Assembly: GCF_947500325.1 (NCBI RefSeq) | Contig: NZ_CANMRQ010000011.1 | Coordinates: 1-64,000, forward strand | Source of the DNA: an uncultured Lacinutrix sp. | GTDB lineage: Bacteria > Bacteroidota > Bacteroidia > Flavobacteriales > Flavobacteriaceae | DNA: 64,000 nt | Reading direction: 5' to 3' | Part shown: positions 35,666 to 44,928 of the stretch, one piece after another | Numbering within the stretch: position 1 is the stretch's first letter | Layout of the letters: the number at the start of each line of letters is the position of its first letter | The notes under the pieces: model-generated | Databases searched by the model: none | The model's input: only the letters and a program-made list of their open reading frames with translations | What the model was told of the DNA's origin: nothing | Translations under genes and position numbers: made by a program

Positions 35666-37285
35666 TTGGTTGTTTCTCTTTTTGTTATAATTTTATATTT
35701 ATTCTATTTTTTAGGTTGGGGTTTGTTATGCAAACGGTTTACCAAGTTAAAATTATTAGTTTTTAGCGAGTTGTTTTTAGCAGGAATGTTGTCTGCAAGT
35801 CTATTTTCTGGATTACTTGCCTTTTTCTTTCCTTTAGATAGTTATATTGAGATGCTAGGTGTTTTAATGTCATGCGTAGGCTTGGTTTTAGGCAGAAAAT
35901 ATCTAGTATATTATTTCTCTTTTAAAAAATACTATTATCAAAAACGGAGCTTTTTATTGTATCTAGTAATATTACTATTTGCGGCGAGTTTTTCACCATT
36001 TATTTTAGATCATTATGGTTATTATATCCCTACAATTACTGTTCTAGATAGTAAAGGAATTGTTACTGGTATTGAGAACTTACAAATGGTTCTTGGGCAG
36101 AATTCTTTATGGCATATTTTACAAGCTTTTACAAATAACACCTTTGATACTTACTTAAATTTAAATGTGTTTTTACTTTTTACATACGTCCTTTTTGTTT
36201 ACGAAAGTAAGCGATTTGTACTGCTATTTTTTATACCATTATTCTTCTTATTTGTACAATCGCCATCGCCAGATTTACCAGTTTTCATTCTAAGTATCAT
36301 TGTTGTTTATAAAACTATCTGGGAACGCGAAAAGACCAATTTTGGATTTTTATTTGCATTATCTGTTTTTGCTTGTGTAATAAAACCAACAGTATTCTGG
36401 TTATCGTTATTTGTTTTTATAATAGCTATTTTAAATAAAAAGTTTACAGTTAAGAACTATGCAATACCGGCACTTTTAATACTATTATTTGTTGCAAAAA
36501 ATATTACATCTACTGGAAATGTTTTATTTCCAGTAGAACAATTATACCTCAATGTAGATTGGAAACCAAACAGAGTGTTAATAGAAGAATCGGCTAATAT
36601 TGCAGCACAAAAAACGTACGATTTTCAATATAATATAGCAGAAATTAATGAGTTTTCTTTTTTTGATTATGTAATAAATTGGTTTACGTTAAAAGGTGTG
36701 AAAAACAGTATTCATATTTTTATTATTTTAGTTTCTGCCAGCTTTATAATTTTTAGTTTTTTTAAGAAGCATAAAACCTACATAATATTATCAATGCTAC
36801 TTTTATTAAAATTAATAGTAGTGTTTTGGTTCTCTGGCCAATATAGATTTATGTTAGACGCTGTGTTAGTCTGTATAATGCTTTTCTTTTTACATATAAA
36901 AATAAAAGAGCAGCGAATTACTGTATTTGCATTTTGTATAGCATTGTTAGTAGTAATAGGTTTAGCTTTTCCTCAACTTATTCAAAAAAACATACCTAGT
37001 TTTAATGTTGGAAATATGATGCAAAGTGTAAAGCAATCGCAACTATACAAACCAGTACGTTATAGTATTTCAGATTATTCAAAATATAAAGTTGGTAATC
37101 TAGAATTTAATTCGCCAAATAACTATCCGTATTTGTTAGATGTACCTTTTCCTGCAATTTCAAAGCACGATATTAAGTTATATTATAATAATAGTTTTTT
37201 CCCGCAGTGGGAAGGTGAGAAGCTTATTATGAAGTCTTTATCTAAAGAAGAATTAAATACTCTTTATATCTTAATTAATAAATAA
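35666..37285 (+). CDS. Polytopic membrane protein, possible GT-C glycosyltransferase
   Basis: A TTG start gives 539 residues. No ATG occurs near the N-terminus, and the first residues already form a membrane helix. There are roughly 11 to 13 hydrophobic segments to about residue 415. A soluble C-terminal part of about 120 residues follows. An extracytoplasmic loop has the block DHYGYYIPTITVLDSKGIV followed by LGQNSLWHILQAF, which recalls the acidic first loop of GT-C membrane glycosyltransferases and the LIC_10190-like group. The substrate is unknown. It is transcribed alone and ended by a strong terminator. Confidence 0.6.
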   Translation: MVVSLFVIILYLFYFLGWGLLCKRFTKLKLLVFSELFLAGMLSASLFSGLLAFFFPLDSYIEMLGVLMSCVGLVLGRKYLVYYFSFKKYYYQKRSFLLYLVILLFAASFSPFILDHYGYYIPTITVLDSKGIVTGIENLQMVLGQNSLWHILQAFTNNTFDTYLNLNVFLLFTYVLFVYESKRFVLLFFIPLFFLFVQSPSPDLPVFILSIIVVYKTIWEREKTNFGFLFALSVFACVIKPTVFWLSLFVFIIAILNKKFTVKNYAIPALLILLFVAKNITSTGNVLFPVEQLYLNVDWKPNRVLIEESANIAAQKTYDFQYNIAEINEFSFFDYVINWFTLKGVKNSIHIFIILVSASFIIFSFFKKHKTYIILSMLLLLKLIVVFWFSGQYRFMLDAVLVCIMLFFLHIKIKEQRITVFAFCIALLVVIGLAFPQLIQKNIPSFNVGNMMQSVKQSQLYKPVRYSISDYSKYKVGNLEFNSPNNYPYLLDVPFPAISKHDIKLYYNNSFFPQWEGEKLIMKSLSKEELNTLYILINK

Positions 37286-37429
37286 ACTTACAGCTTCCAA
37301 TAGAAGTATACAGTTTTATTTCAATTTTGTATTTACTAATCCAGATAGGTATACTATGCATAGTATTGATATTAAGAATACAATATGGCTTAAAAATTGT
37401 ATTCGGGTAAATTATTATTATTGGTAATA

Positions 37430-37467
37430 AAAAAAGCCTTTCAAATTATGTTTTGAAAGGCTTTTTT
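37430..37467. terminator. Bidirectional intrinsic terminator
   Basis: AAAAAAGCCTTTCAAA (37430-37445) and TTTGAAAGGCTTTTTT (37452-37467) form a 16-bp perfect stem. It separates the GT-C-like gene from the convergent lipoprotein gene. Confidence 0.9.
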
Positions 37468-37494
37468 ATACGGTTGTTTATTATAAAACTCTCT

Positions 37495-38103
37495 CTACGA
37501 CTGAATATTCACTCCACTAAAAGTGATACTTAAATCTTCAGAACCACCAGTAGAAGAACCAAATCCATCAGAATCGTCTGTGCTAGTTGGTTGATGTATT
37601 AACGAAATTTGCACATTTCCAGTACTTGCAGCGCCAGCTACCCAAGTTGTTTTAACTCCTAATTTACTACCATCTGCACCATCTGTATCATCAGCATCTC
37701 TAGACATAGTTAAATTAATTGTGTTTACTGCGTACGTAAAAAAGTGCTCATCTGCTTCTACTATAATGTCATCGTTTAAAACATCATCTGCAGGAGTTTC
37801 TGATGCATTAGTTATTGCAAGACTTAATGAGTATGTTGCTCCAGAAGTAAAATTCCCTGTAACATCTTCTGTTGAAGTTCCATCTTGACCGTCTGGTGCA
37901 ATACTAGCTAATACAACTGTATCTGTAGCATCTGCATTATTAGTAAATGTTAATGTAACATTGGTAATTAACTCTTCATCATTAACTGGAGGCGGATTAT
38001 TAACATCATCATCATTTGAACATGATGTAACAAGCATTAGGCAAAAAAATGCACTTATAAAAAAATTGATGTTTTTAAGAAAGTTTAAATTTATAGTTTT
38101 CAT
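37495..38103 (-). CDS. Lipoprotein of the TonB receptor locus
   Basis: The 202-residue protein has a lipoprotein signal with Cys28 in VTSCSNDDD, then an acidic spacer typical of surface lipoproteins in Bacteroidota. The main part (about 45-200) is Thr/Asp-rich and made of beta strands (ITNVTLTFTNNADATDTVVL). It contains an Asp-rich stretch DADDTDGADGS and no further cysteine. It is the last gene of the TonB receptor operon, 35 nt downstream, so it may bind the cargo at the surface. The ligand is not proven. Confidence 0.65.
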   Translation of the reverse strand: MKTINLNFLKNINFFISAFFCLMLVTSCSNDDDVNNPPPVNDEELITNVTLTFTNNADATDTVVLASIAPDGQDGTSTEDVTGNFTSGATYSLSLAITNASETPADDVLNDDIIVEADEHFFTYAVNTINLTMSRDADDTDGADGSKLGVKTTWVAGAASTGNVQISLIHQPTSTDDSDGFGSSTGGSEDLSITFSGVNIQS

Positions 38104-38138
38104 TGTATTATATTTTTAATTGTTTTTATTCTTTTTGT

Positions 38139-40577
38139 TTAATATTTGAGTTGTAATTGTAATGTTATATTTCTTCCTAAATCATCTGCAAAAAACCGCA
38201 AGCGATTTAAATAATTTCTATAAGATGTATTAAGAAGATTATTAACTCCCAAAGCTATATTTAGATTAGTTTTTTTACTTAGAGCAAAAGTTGCTTCACT
38301 ATAGAAATGCAATAAATGATAAGCAGGTGGTGGACTGCTAATATCTACACTAATTATTTCTTCGGTAAGTTGATTTTCTATTTCGAAATTAAAATCTGGA
38401 TATTCGTTTTGTTCAAAAACCCATTCAGATTTTAGACTAGCAGAAAAATTATGCCATGCTTCGTGATTATATGTAATTTGATTCATGGTATTAAATGAAG
38501 GTATATCAATTAAAGGCAAATCTGCTTTTAAATCATAGCCCTTAATAAATGCGGTTTTATTTTTCCATTGCCAAGTATCAGTAAAGTTATAGGTTGCAGA
38601 GATATCAATTCCAAACAATTCAGCATTGGTTTGTTCATATGCCCATATAGGAAAAGGACCTCTATTAGTAAGTATAAAATCTAAAGGCTTTAAATATATG
38701 TAATCTTTAATTCTGTTGTAAAATACTTCAGTTAAAAAACTAAATTTAGAATTGTTATATGTGTAAGACCCCGAAACTCTATTAGCAATTTCTTTATCAA
38801 ACCTAATATTACCTAGTTCAAACCTTGCAGCAGAATGATGCAGTCCATCACTAAATAATTCTGAAGCGTTTGGCGGTCTACTTGCTAAACTGTAATTAAA
38901 TAGTATTTGGTTATTATCATTAATGCTATATTTTGCACCTACCGAACCAGAAATGTTATGGTAATCAAATACAGGATTTGTTAAATACTCTTGTGCATTA
39001 GGATCTATAACACCATTAAATACTTGTGAACCAATAACAGATGCAATAATGATATTTTGAAAATCTATATTATAACCACGTTCTTCCCATCTAGATTTAC
39101 GATAAAACTTTTTAGCATCTATCTTATTAAAATCATAGCGTATACCTGCATCAACAATTAAATCATCGTTTAATTTCCATTCGGCGGTAGAGTATATTCC
39201 AAAGTCGTATTTTTCATAATCTGGTATTAAACGCCTAACACCTGTGTCTGGATTTGCAAAATTATCTTGAAAACGTCCCATAAGACCAAAATTCACTTTT
39301 TGATTTAAATTTGAATCTAAATTTACATCTGCTAAAATGGTATGAGTTTGTAATGTTAAATCAATGGCAGGAATATTTTTTCTGTCACCTATTCTAACAT
39401 CAAATTCTAAACGTTGATTGTGTTGATAATCATATTGCAGGTTGACTTTACCAAAGTTTTGAAAGCGTTTATAATAGTTTACTTTGGCTAAATGATGTGT
39501 TACATTTTGTTTTGGGGTATTAATATCATAGCTAAAATCTTCAATAAGTATTGGCTGACCAGAATTTATAGCACGTACTAAATCAAAAGTACTGCCAATA
39601 TGCGAAGTCCCTAAAACACCAATTTCATTATTTAAATAACTATAGTATACTTCAAACCCCGATTTAAATTTCTTTTTACCAAATCTTGTAGTTAAGCCTT
39701 TTGAGTCTAATCCCGTATTTGTAAGATTATAGTCAGGAGCTTTAAAATCACCATTCTTTCTGTAAGAGCCTTGAACTTGCGCAAACCATCCAGAACTGTA
39801 ATTTTTATTTAGCGTTGAAGAAATATTATAACCTCGACCATTAGTTTGTCCACCAATAATAGTTCGCCCGTATAGCGTATCATTACTAATAACCCTATTA
39901 GGGTTAATAACTACTACACCTCCAATAGCATCACCACCATATGCTAAAGTACCAGATCCTTTTATAACAGAAATTTGACCAGCACTATTAATATCAATAT
40001 TTGGTGCATGTTCAACACCCCATTCCTGATCTTGTTGACGTACATTATTATTAAGAATCAAAATTCTACTACTATGTAGACCATTTATCATAGGCTTTAC
40101 AATAGTATTTCCCGTATTTATTGAAGATACTCCAGCTACTTCTTTTAAGGCATCACCAAGACTAGAAGCACTATAACGTTCTATAGTTTTAGCCTTTATA
40201 ATGGTTTCTTGTGAGGTTTTAGTTAATTTAGAATTTGATGCTCCCTTAACTTTAACTTCGTTAAGTTCTTCTATATGATGTTCTAAATTAACTTCATAAA
40301 ATGTATCGCCGCTAATTTGAATATCAAAGCGTTTGGTTTCACATGATAAATGTGAAACTACGACGGTTATTTTACCATCACAAAGGTTATCAAAGGAAAA
40401 ATTCCCATCGATATCAGTAGATGTGTATTTATCAAGATTTTCAATATAGATGGAAGCTGCTATCATAGGTGTTCCATCATGAAAATCATGAACTTCTCCA
40501 AAAAACTTGGATTTGCAATTTTGACTATAAGTCATGTTTATAAAACAAGACATAATAATCAATACATAATATTTCAT
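38139..40577 (-). CDS. TonB-dependent receptor with carboxypeptidase-like regulatory domain
   Basis: The 812-residue outer-membrane receptor has a signal peptide (about 1-18). A CarboxypepD_reg-like beta sandwich follows (about 22-105: GEVHDFHDGTPMIAASIYIENL). Then come a plug domain (about 120-230, with SSLGDALKEVAGVSSINTG and GSGTLAYGGDAIGGVVVI) and a 22-strand barrel ending in ITLQLQLKY with an aromatic last residue. It takes up a substrate with energy from TonB. The His-rich protein encoded just upstream makes a metal ion such as zinc or copper the favoured cargo, by analogy with ZnuD-type receptors. Confidence 0.9.
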   Translation of the reverse strand: MKYYVLIIMSCFINMTYSQNCKSKFFGEVHDFHDGTPMIAASIYIENLDKYTSTDIDGNFSFDNLCDGKITVVVSHLSCETKRFDIQISGDTFYEVNLEHHIEELNEVKVKGASNSKLTKTSQETIIKAKTIERYSASSLGDALKEVAGVSSINTGNTIVKPMINGLHSSRILILNNNVRQQDQEWGVEHAPNIDINSAGQISVIKGSGTLAYGGDAIGGVVVINPNRVISNDTLYGRTIIGGQTNGRGYNISSTLNKNYSSGWFAQVQGSYRKNGDFKAPDYNLTNTGLDSKGLTTRFGKKKFKSGFEVYYSYLNNEIGVLGTSHIGSTFDLVRAINSGQPILIEDFSYDINTPKQNVTHHLAKVNYYKRFQNFGKVNLQYDYQHNQRLEFDVRIGDRKNIPAIDLTLQTHTILADVNLDSNLNQKVNFGLMGRFQDNFANPDTGVRRLIPDYEKYDFGIYSTAEWKLNDDLIVDAGIRYDFNKIDAKKFYRKSRWEERGYNIDFQNIIIASVIGSQVFNGVIDPNAQEYLTNPVFDYHNISGSVGAKYSINDNNQILFNYSLASRPPNASELFSDGLHHSAARFELGNIRFDKEIANRVSGSYTYNNSKFSFLTEVFYNRIKDYIYLKPLDFILTNRGPFPIWAYEQTNAELFGIDISATYNFTDTWQWKNKTAFIKGYDLKADLPLIDIPSFNTMNQITYNHEAWHNFSASLKSEWVFEQNEYPDFNFEIENQLTEEIISVDISSPPPAYHLLHFYSEATFALSKKTNLNIALGVNNLLNTSYRNYLNRLRFFADDLGRNITLQLQLKY

Positions 40578-40609
40578 TGTAAAGAGTTTAGTTTAAATAA
40601 TTACTTATT

Positions 40610-40942
40610 TTAAACTAAAATTGGAGGGCCACGAAGTGAAAATGATAAGCGTTGATAATTACTTACAAAATGATATTGAGAGACTATGTTTTCTGAAGGT
40701 ATTTCAGAAGAAAATAGTTCAAAATTTTGAACTGCAAAATTTAAAGGATTGTTAAGCTTAAATTTATGGAGCTCACATTCTGTTTCGTTTTGGTGAAAAT
40801 GAAAAGTAGAATGATTATTACAAACCTCGTGTTTATGATCTTCAAAAACATGAGCTAGTTTTATTGCTGTTGGAGTAGCAATAGCAACTAAAAGTAACAA
40901 GGTTACTATTTTTGAAATTATATTTAATTTGTTATTAATCAT
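40610..40942 (-). CDS. Small His/Cys-rich exported protein upstream of the TonB receptor
   Basis: The 110-residue protein has an N-terminal hydrophobic segment (about 10-28). Residues 31-60 then carry seven His and two Cys (HVFEDHKHEVCNNH and HFHQNETECELHK), an arrangement suited to metal binding. The remainder is polar and ends SFSLRGPPILV. It overlaps the previous gene by 1 nt and precedes the receptor by 32 nt. I infer a periplasmic or surface metal-handling peptide. The metal is unknown. Confidence 0.7.
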   Translation of the reverse strand: MINNKLNIISKIVTLLLLVAIATPTAIKLAHVFEDHKHEVCNNHSTFHFHQNETECELHKFKLNNPLNFAVQNFELFSSEIPSENIVSQYHFVSNYQRLSFSLRGPPILV

Positions 40943-41436
40943 TAACTTAAAAACCTTCCAAGACCAAAACGGCGTAACATTTTCTTTTCAAACTCCCAGA
41001 AAAACTTACCTTGACCAAATAGCCAACCTAATGTTACCAAAAGAATTTGATAGAAAATAAGGCCAATAATAATATATAAAATCCAATATACAGCAATATT
41101 TAAGTTTTCTTTAGTAATTCCTAAATATTTTATAATTGGTCTACCTATAAAAACGGAAGAAGATCCTGTAATAGCAAAGACGATAAAAATTCGTATCATT
41201 TCCCAGCGGTATTCAACAATCCATTTTTTTTCTAATTTTTTAAATAACCAAAGTGTTCCTTTAAGAAGAAAAAAACTAATAAGTAATGCTAAAGCTATTG
41301 TAATGCTTATATGGTAGTCTTTTGAAAATAAATTAGCTAGTTTATATCCAGAATAAAATAAGCCAGCAAGTCCAAGTAAAGGGAAGATAAGCTGCCAATT
41401 TTTTTGAATGTTCCATCTTAATTTAAATTGCTCCAT
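40942..41436 (-). CDS. DUF6787-like four-helix membrane protein
   Basis: The 164-residue protein has four hydrophobic segments (about 15-33, 44-64, 84-104 and 112-142) with basic ends, as in an inner-membrane protein. No motif points to a reaction. It is coupled to the His-rich gene by a 1-nt overlap and lies 26 nt after the DUF6146-like lipoprotein gene. The order lipoprotein, membrane protein, His-rich peptide, receptor looks like one transport unit. The family assignment is from memory of similar loci. Confidence 0.6.
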   Translation of the reverse strand: MEQFKLRWNIQKNWQLIFPLLGLAGLFYSGYKLANLFSKDYHISITIALALLISFFLLKGTLWLFKKLEKKWIVEYRWEMIRIFIVFAITGSSSVFIGRPIIKYLGITKENLNIAVYWILYIIIGLIFYQILLVTLGWLFGQGKFFWEFEKKMLRRFGLGRFLS

Positions 41437-41462
41437 ATTTCAATTTTTGGATGCAAAGGTAA

Positions 41463-41900
41463 TTAATTAGTAGGTACTATAGTACCTAAAAGATTTTGTC
41501 TGTAACGATTTTGAAAGAAAATAAAATAATTGTATAATTTATAGTTTACATCATAGCCATAATCTATATTGTATTGATAGTTTATTTGCATTTCGTAAAG
41601 GCTTGTACTATAGCGTTGTGGGTTTAATACTCGAGTATTCCATTCAATTACATAGCGTCTATTTTTATTCTCTAAATAGGTTTGAGAATAGTAACCTTCA
41701 GGTTTCGCTTGAGAGGCTAGCCAAGTACTAAAACCTGGTTCTATAATAATAATGTCGTATTCAAGTTTGTCGCTTGAAATTGTAAGTGTATCTCCAACTT
41801 GAGCCTGAGGTTTATCTTCAATACTGTCAATTGATTTTTTTGAGGTTTTACAACTAAATATAATAGCTATAATAAAGAATAATAAATACAAATTTTTCAT
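41463..41900 (-). CDS. DUF6146-like lipoprotein
   Basis: The 145-residue protein has a lipoprotein signal with Cys17 (IIFSCKTS). The mature part shows EYDIIIIEPGFSTWLASQAKPEGYYSQTYLENKN and an aromatic, Tyr/Asn-rich end (YNIDYGYDVNYKLYNYFIFFQNRYRQNLLG). This is a conserved flavobacterial pattern (DUF6146-type) without known function. It is the first gene of the putative metal-uptake operon. Confidence 0.65.
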   Translation of the reverse strand: MKNLYLLFFIIAIIFSCKTSKKSIDSIEDKPQAQVGDTLTISSDKLEYDIIIIEPGFSTWLASQAKPEGYYSQTYLENKNRRYVIEWNTRVLNPQRYSTSLYEMQINYQYNIDYGYDVNYKLYNYFIFFQNRYRQNLLGTIVPTN

Positions 41901-41951
41901 AACTCAATTTTAGTTAAAAATACAAATTTTCAAGATGCTATTTAAAAAATA

Positions 41952-41977
41952 AAGAGCCAAACATAAGCTTGGCTCTT
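41952..41977 (-). terminator. Terminator of the DUF937 gene
   Basis: AAGAGCCAA (41952-41960) and TTGGCTCTT (41969-41977) form a 9-bp stem. Read on the minus strand it is followed by a T-rich run. Confidence 0.75.
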
Positions 41978-41999
41978 CTATAATTCATTGTAAATTATT

Positions 42000-42647
42000 T
42001 TATTTACCAAAAAGACCTCCTAGTAATCCACCAAGACCACCTTTTCCTTTTGTCGCTTGACCTAATACTAAACCAGCAACATCATCAATAACACTACCAT
42101 CACCATCACTATCTAACATTTTTTCAAGGAAAGTTTGTTCTTTAGTTACAGCACCTGCTTGACTAGCACCACCAAGTAAACCTCCTAAAACACCCATAAG
42201 TCCAGATTGGTCACTTACATTATTTTGAGATGTTTGTTTACCAAGTAATCCCATTAAGATAGGAGCTGCCGTTTTTAAAATGTTTGCAACACCGCCAGCA
42301 TCAAGGCCAGATTTTTGACCGATTACTTTCTCAACGTTCCCTTGGTTACTTCCTAAGATATGGCCTAGAATTTTTCCACCATCATTAGTAACGCTTTCAT
42401 CTACGCCACCTCCAAATAAACCACCAAGGTTATCTAGAATTCCACCTTGATGTTTGTTTAAAGCACCTAATAATCCTTGTGCTCCTTCTGGGGTAGAAGC
42501 ATTACGTTCCATTGCTTTCATTAACACTGGTAAAGCCATTGTTAATACGCTTCCTGTTTTTGAAGTATCGTTTCCTGTTGATCCAGCAACACCACTAATA
42601 ATGGTTTTTCCTAAATCACTTCCTAATAAGTCTAAAATTCCTGACAT
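42000..42647 (-). CDS. DUF937 domain protein
   Basis: The 215-residue soluble protein is rich in Gly and Leu. Two segments of the YidB/DUF937 type are visible (about 40-90: MKAMERNASTPEGAQGLLGALNKH; about 95-165: GKILGHILGSNQGNVEKVIGQKSGLDAGGVANILKTAAPILMGLL, named here by its ends). A Gly-rich C-terminus GGLGGLLGGLFGK follows. There is no signal peptide. The family is widespread and its function is unknown. It is monocistronic. Confidence 0.85.
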   Translation of the reverse strand: MSGILDLLGSDLGKTIISGVAGSTGNDTSKTGSVLTMALPVLMKAMERNASTPEGAQGLLGALNKHQGGILDNLGGLFGGGVDESVTNDGGKILGHILGSNQGNVEKVIGQKSGLDAGGVANILKTAAPILMGLLGKQTSQNNVSDQSGLMGVLGGLLGGASQAGAVTKEQTFLEKMLDSDGDGSVIDDVAGLVLGQATKGKGGLGGLLGGLFGK

Positions 42648-42691
42648 TTTTTATTGTTTAAGTTTAAATTGGAAGTATAAGGTACATAAAA

Positions 42692-42719
42692 AAAGCCTCA
42701 ACGTTTAAAATGAGGCTTT
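42692..42719 (-). terminator. Terminator of the serC-serA operon
   Basis: AAAGCCTCA (42692-42700) pairs with TGAGGCTTT (42711-42719). On the minus strand a T7 run follows. Confidence 0.8.
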
Positions 42720-42770
42720 AATATTTTAATATTTTATTAAATTTTATCGATAAAGTGTTGTTTTTTATCG

Positions 42771-43721
42771 TTAAACAAGTATTTTTTTGATTTGCGTAGC
42801 TAGTTCTGTACCTATTCTATCTTGAGCTTCGTTTGTAGCAGCACCAATATGAGGTGTTAACGAAATTCTTCCATTCATAAGTAATTGAACAGCTGGAGTT
42901 GGTTCATCTTGAAAAGTATCTAATCCTGCAAATGCTAGTTTTCCACTTTCTAAAGCATTAACTAATTCTACCTCATTTACAACGCCACCGCGGGCAGCAT
43001 TAATAATAGCAGAACCTTCTTTCATCATGTCAAACTCAGCTTTTCCTATAACATAATCTTTTTGTGCAGGAACATGAAGTGTAACAAAATCCGATTCTTT
43101 TAAAGCAACTTCCATAGCTTGCGTTTTGATATTAAAACTTAAAGACTGGCCATCAAAGAAATCTAATTTTATATCTGCGGCATCTATAAATTTATCTGCA
43201 GCTATAACTTTCATTCCAACACCTATAGCTATTTTAGCTACTTCCTGACCTATACGACCAAAACCAATAATACCTATAGTTTTCCCTCTTAACTCTACAC
43301 CCTTTGCATAATTTTTTTTCAATTTTTTAAATTGACTGTCGCCATCTAGAGGCATATTTCTGTTAGAGTCATGTAAAAAGCGAACACCACCATAAAGATG
43401 TGCAAAAACTAATTCTGCCACAGATTGTGACGATGCAGCTGGCGTATTAATAACACTCAATCCTTTATCTCTAGCATACTGTACATCTATATTATCCATA
43501 CCAACACCACCACGACCTATAACTTTTATACTTGGACAGGCATCAATTAAATCTTTACGAACAGTTGTAGCGCTTCTTACTAAGAGTACTGTAACCTCGT
43601 TTTCATTTATATAGTTGATTAATTGTTCTTGTGCTACGGTAGTTGTAGAAACTTCAAATCCTGCACTTTCTAATGCGTCAATTCCGCTTTGAGAAATACC
43701 ATCGTTTGCTAATACTTTCAT
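42771..43721 (-). CDS. serA: D-3-phosphoglycerate dehydrogenase
   Basis: The 316-residue NAD-dependent D-2-hydroxyacid dehydrogenase has the nucleotide loop GIIGFGRIG (about 149-157), the catalytic-Arg block AARGGVV (about 242-248) and the catalytic His in LTPHIGAATNEA (about 291-302). It is the short form without ACT or allosteric domains. Because serC lies 64 nt upstream on the same strand, the substrate is very likely 3-phosphoglycerate, the first step of serine synthesis. Confidence 0.9.
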   Translation of the reverse strand: MKVLANDGISQSGIDALESAGFEVSTTTVAQEQLINYINENEVTVLLVRSATTVRKDLIDACPSIKVIGRGGVGMDNIDVQYARDKGLSVINTPAASSQSVAELVFAHLYGGVRFLHDSNRNMPLDGDSQFKKLKKNYAKGVELRGKTIGIIGFGRIGQEVAKIAIGVGMKVIAADKFIDAADIKLDFFDGQSLSFNIKTQAMEVALKESDFVTLHVPAQKDYVIGKAEFDMMKEGSAIINAARGGVVNEVELVNALESGKLAFAGLDTFQDEPTPAVQLLMNGRISLTPHIGAATNEAQDRIGTELATQIKKILV

Positions 43722-43735
43722 TTAAACACTTTTTT

Positions 43736-43757
43736 ATTTCTGCATGGTAGCAGAAAT
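43736..43757. repeat. ATTTCTGC hairpin between serC and serA
   Basis: ATTTCTGC (43736-43743) and GCAGAAAT (43750-43757) form an 8-bp stem 15 nt upstream of the serA start. The same stem sequence is found upstream of yebC at 29016-29035. Because it lies inside an operon it may set the relative expression of serC and serA. Confidence 0.45.
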
Positions 43758-43785
43758 TTTTATTATTTATTTTAAAACTAATTTT

Positions 43786-44847
43786 TTAGGCCTTGCTTTC
43801 TAACTCGCTCATAACCTCAACTAATACTTTTACACTATCTAATGATAATGCATTATACATAGAGGCTCTATAACCACCAACACTTCTATGACCATTTAGG
43901 CCATTTATTCCTGCTTCTTGCCACATGGTATCAAAAGTCTCTTTAAGATTTTCGTTTTCTAATGTAAATGTAGCATTCATATTTGAACGGTCTTCTTTAG
44001 CAGCGTAACCTTTAAATAATGGGTTTAAATCAATTTCAGAATACATTAAACGTGCTTTCTTTTCATTTTCCTCTTCAATCGCTTTTATACCACCAAGGTT
44101 TTTAAGCCATTCCATAGTTAACATAGATGTGTATACTGCAAATACTGGAGGCGTATTAAACATGCTTCCTTTTTCTATGTGCGTTTTGTAATCCATCATT
44201 GAAGGGATTTTACGCGATACTTTTCCTAATATATCTTCTTTAATTACAACTAAAGTTGTTCCAGCCGGACCCATATTTTTTTGAGCACCTGCATATATTA
44301 AATCAAACTGAGAAAAATCTAGAGTACGAGAGAAAATGTCACTACTCATGTCACAAACAAAAGGAATATCGACCTTTGGAAAATGTTTCATTTGTGTACC
44401 AAAAATGGTATTGTTTGAAGTGCAATGAAAATAGTCATAATCCGAAGGAATATCATAACCTTTTGGTATATAGTTAAAGTTTGCATTTTTTGAAGATCCA
44501 ACTTCGTAGATGTCATCGTATATTTTTGCTTCTTTAATTGCTTTATCAGACCAAGTTCCTGTATTTAGATAACCAGCTCTTTTTTCTAATAAATTTAATG
44601 CTACCATTAGAAATTGCGTGCTTGCACCACCTTGTAAAAACAATGCTTTATAGCCTTTTCCTTCAAGTCCTAATAGTTCCAGCGCTAATGCTCGAGCTTT
44701 TTCCATAACATCAACAAAAGGTTTACTTCTGTGAGATATTTCTATTAAAGATAGTCCGTTATCAAAATCTAATAAAGCTTCAGAGGCTTTTAAAATGACT
44801 TCTTTTGGCAAAACACATGGTCCAGCACTAAAGTTATGTTTTTTCAT
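43786..44847 (-). CDS. serC: Phosphoserine aminotransferase
   Basis: The 353-residue PLP enzyme begins KKHNFSAGPCVLP, the family signature. It has LFLQGGASTQFLMV (about 69-82) and the cofactor lysine in IYAGAQKNMGPAG (about 188-200). It converts 3-phosphohydroxypyruvate to phosphoserine, with an additional role in vitamin B6 synthesis in many bacteria. It is the first gene of the serC-serA pair. Confidence 0.95.
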   Translation of the reverse strand: MKKHNFSAGPCVLPKEVILKASEALLDFDNGLSLIEISHRSKPFVDVMEKARALALELLGLEGKGYKALFLQGGASTQFLMVALNLLEKRAGYLNTGTWSDKAIKEAKIYDDIYEVGSSKNANFNYIPKGYDIPSDYDYFHCTSNNTIFGTQMKHFPKVDIPFVCDMSSDIFSRTLDFSQFDLIYAGAQKNMGPAGTTLVVIKEDILGKVSRKIPSMMDYKTHIEKGSMFNTPPVFAVYTSMLTMEWLKNLGGIKAIEEENEKKARLMYSEIDLNPLFKGYAAKEDRSNMNATFTLENENLKETFDTMWQEAGINGLNGHRSVGGYRASMYNALSLDSVKVLVEVMSELESKA

Positions 44848-44928
44848 AATAAATTAATGTATTTTTTTAGCGTTACAAAGGTGATAAATACTATTCATTT
44901 TTTTGTTATTAAATTAATAATTTATCCA

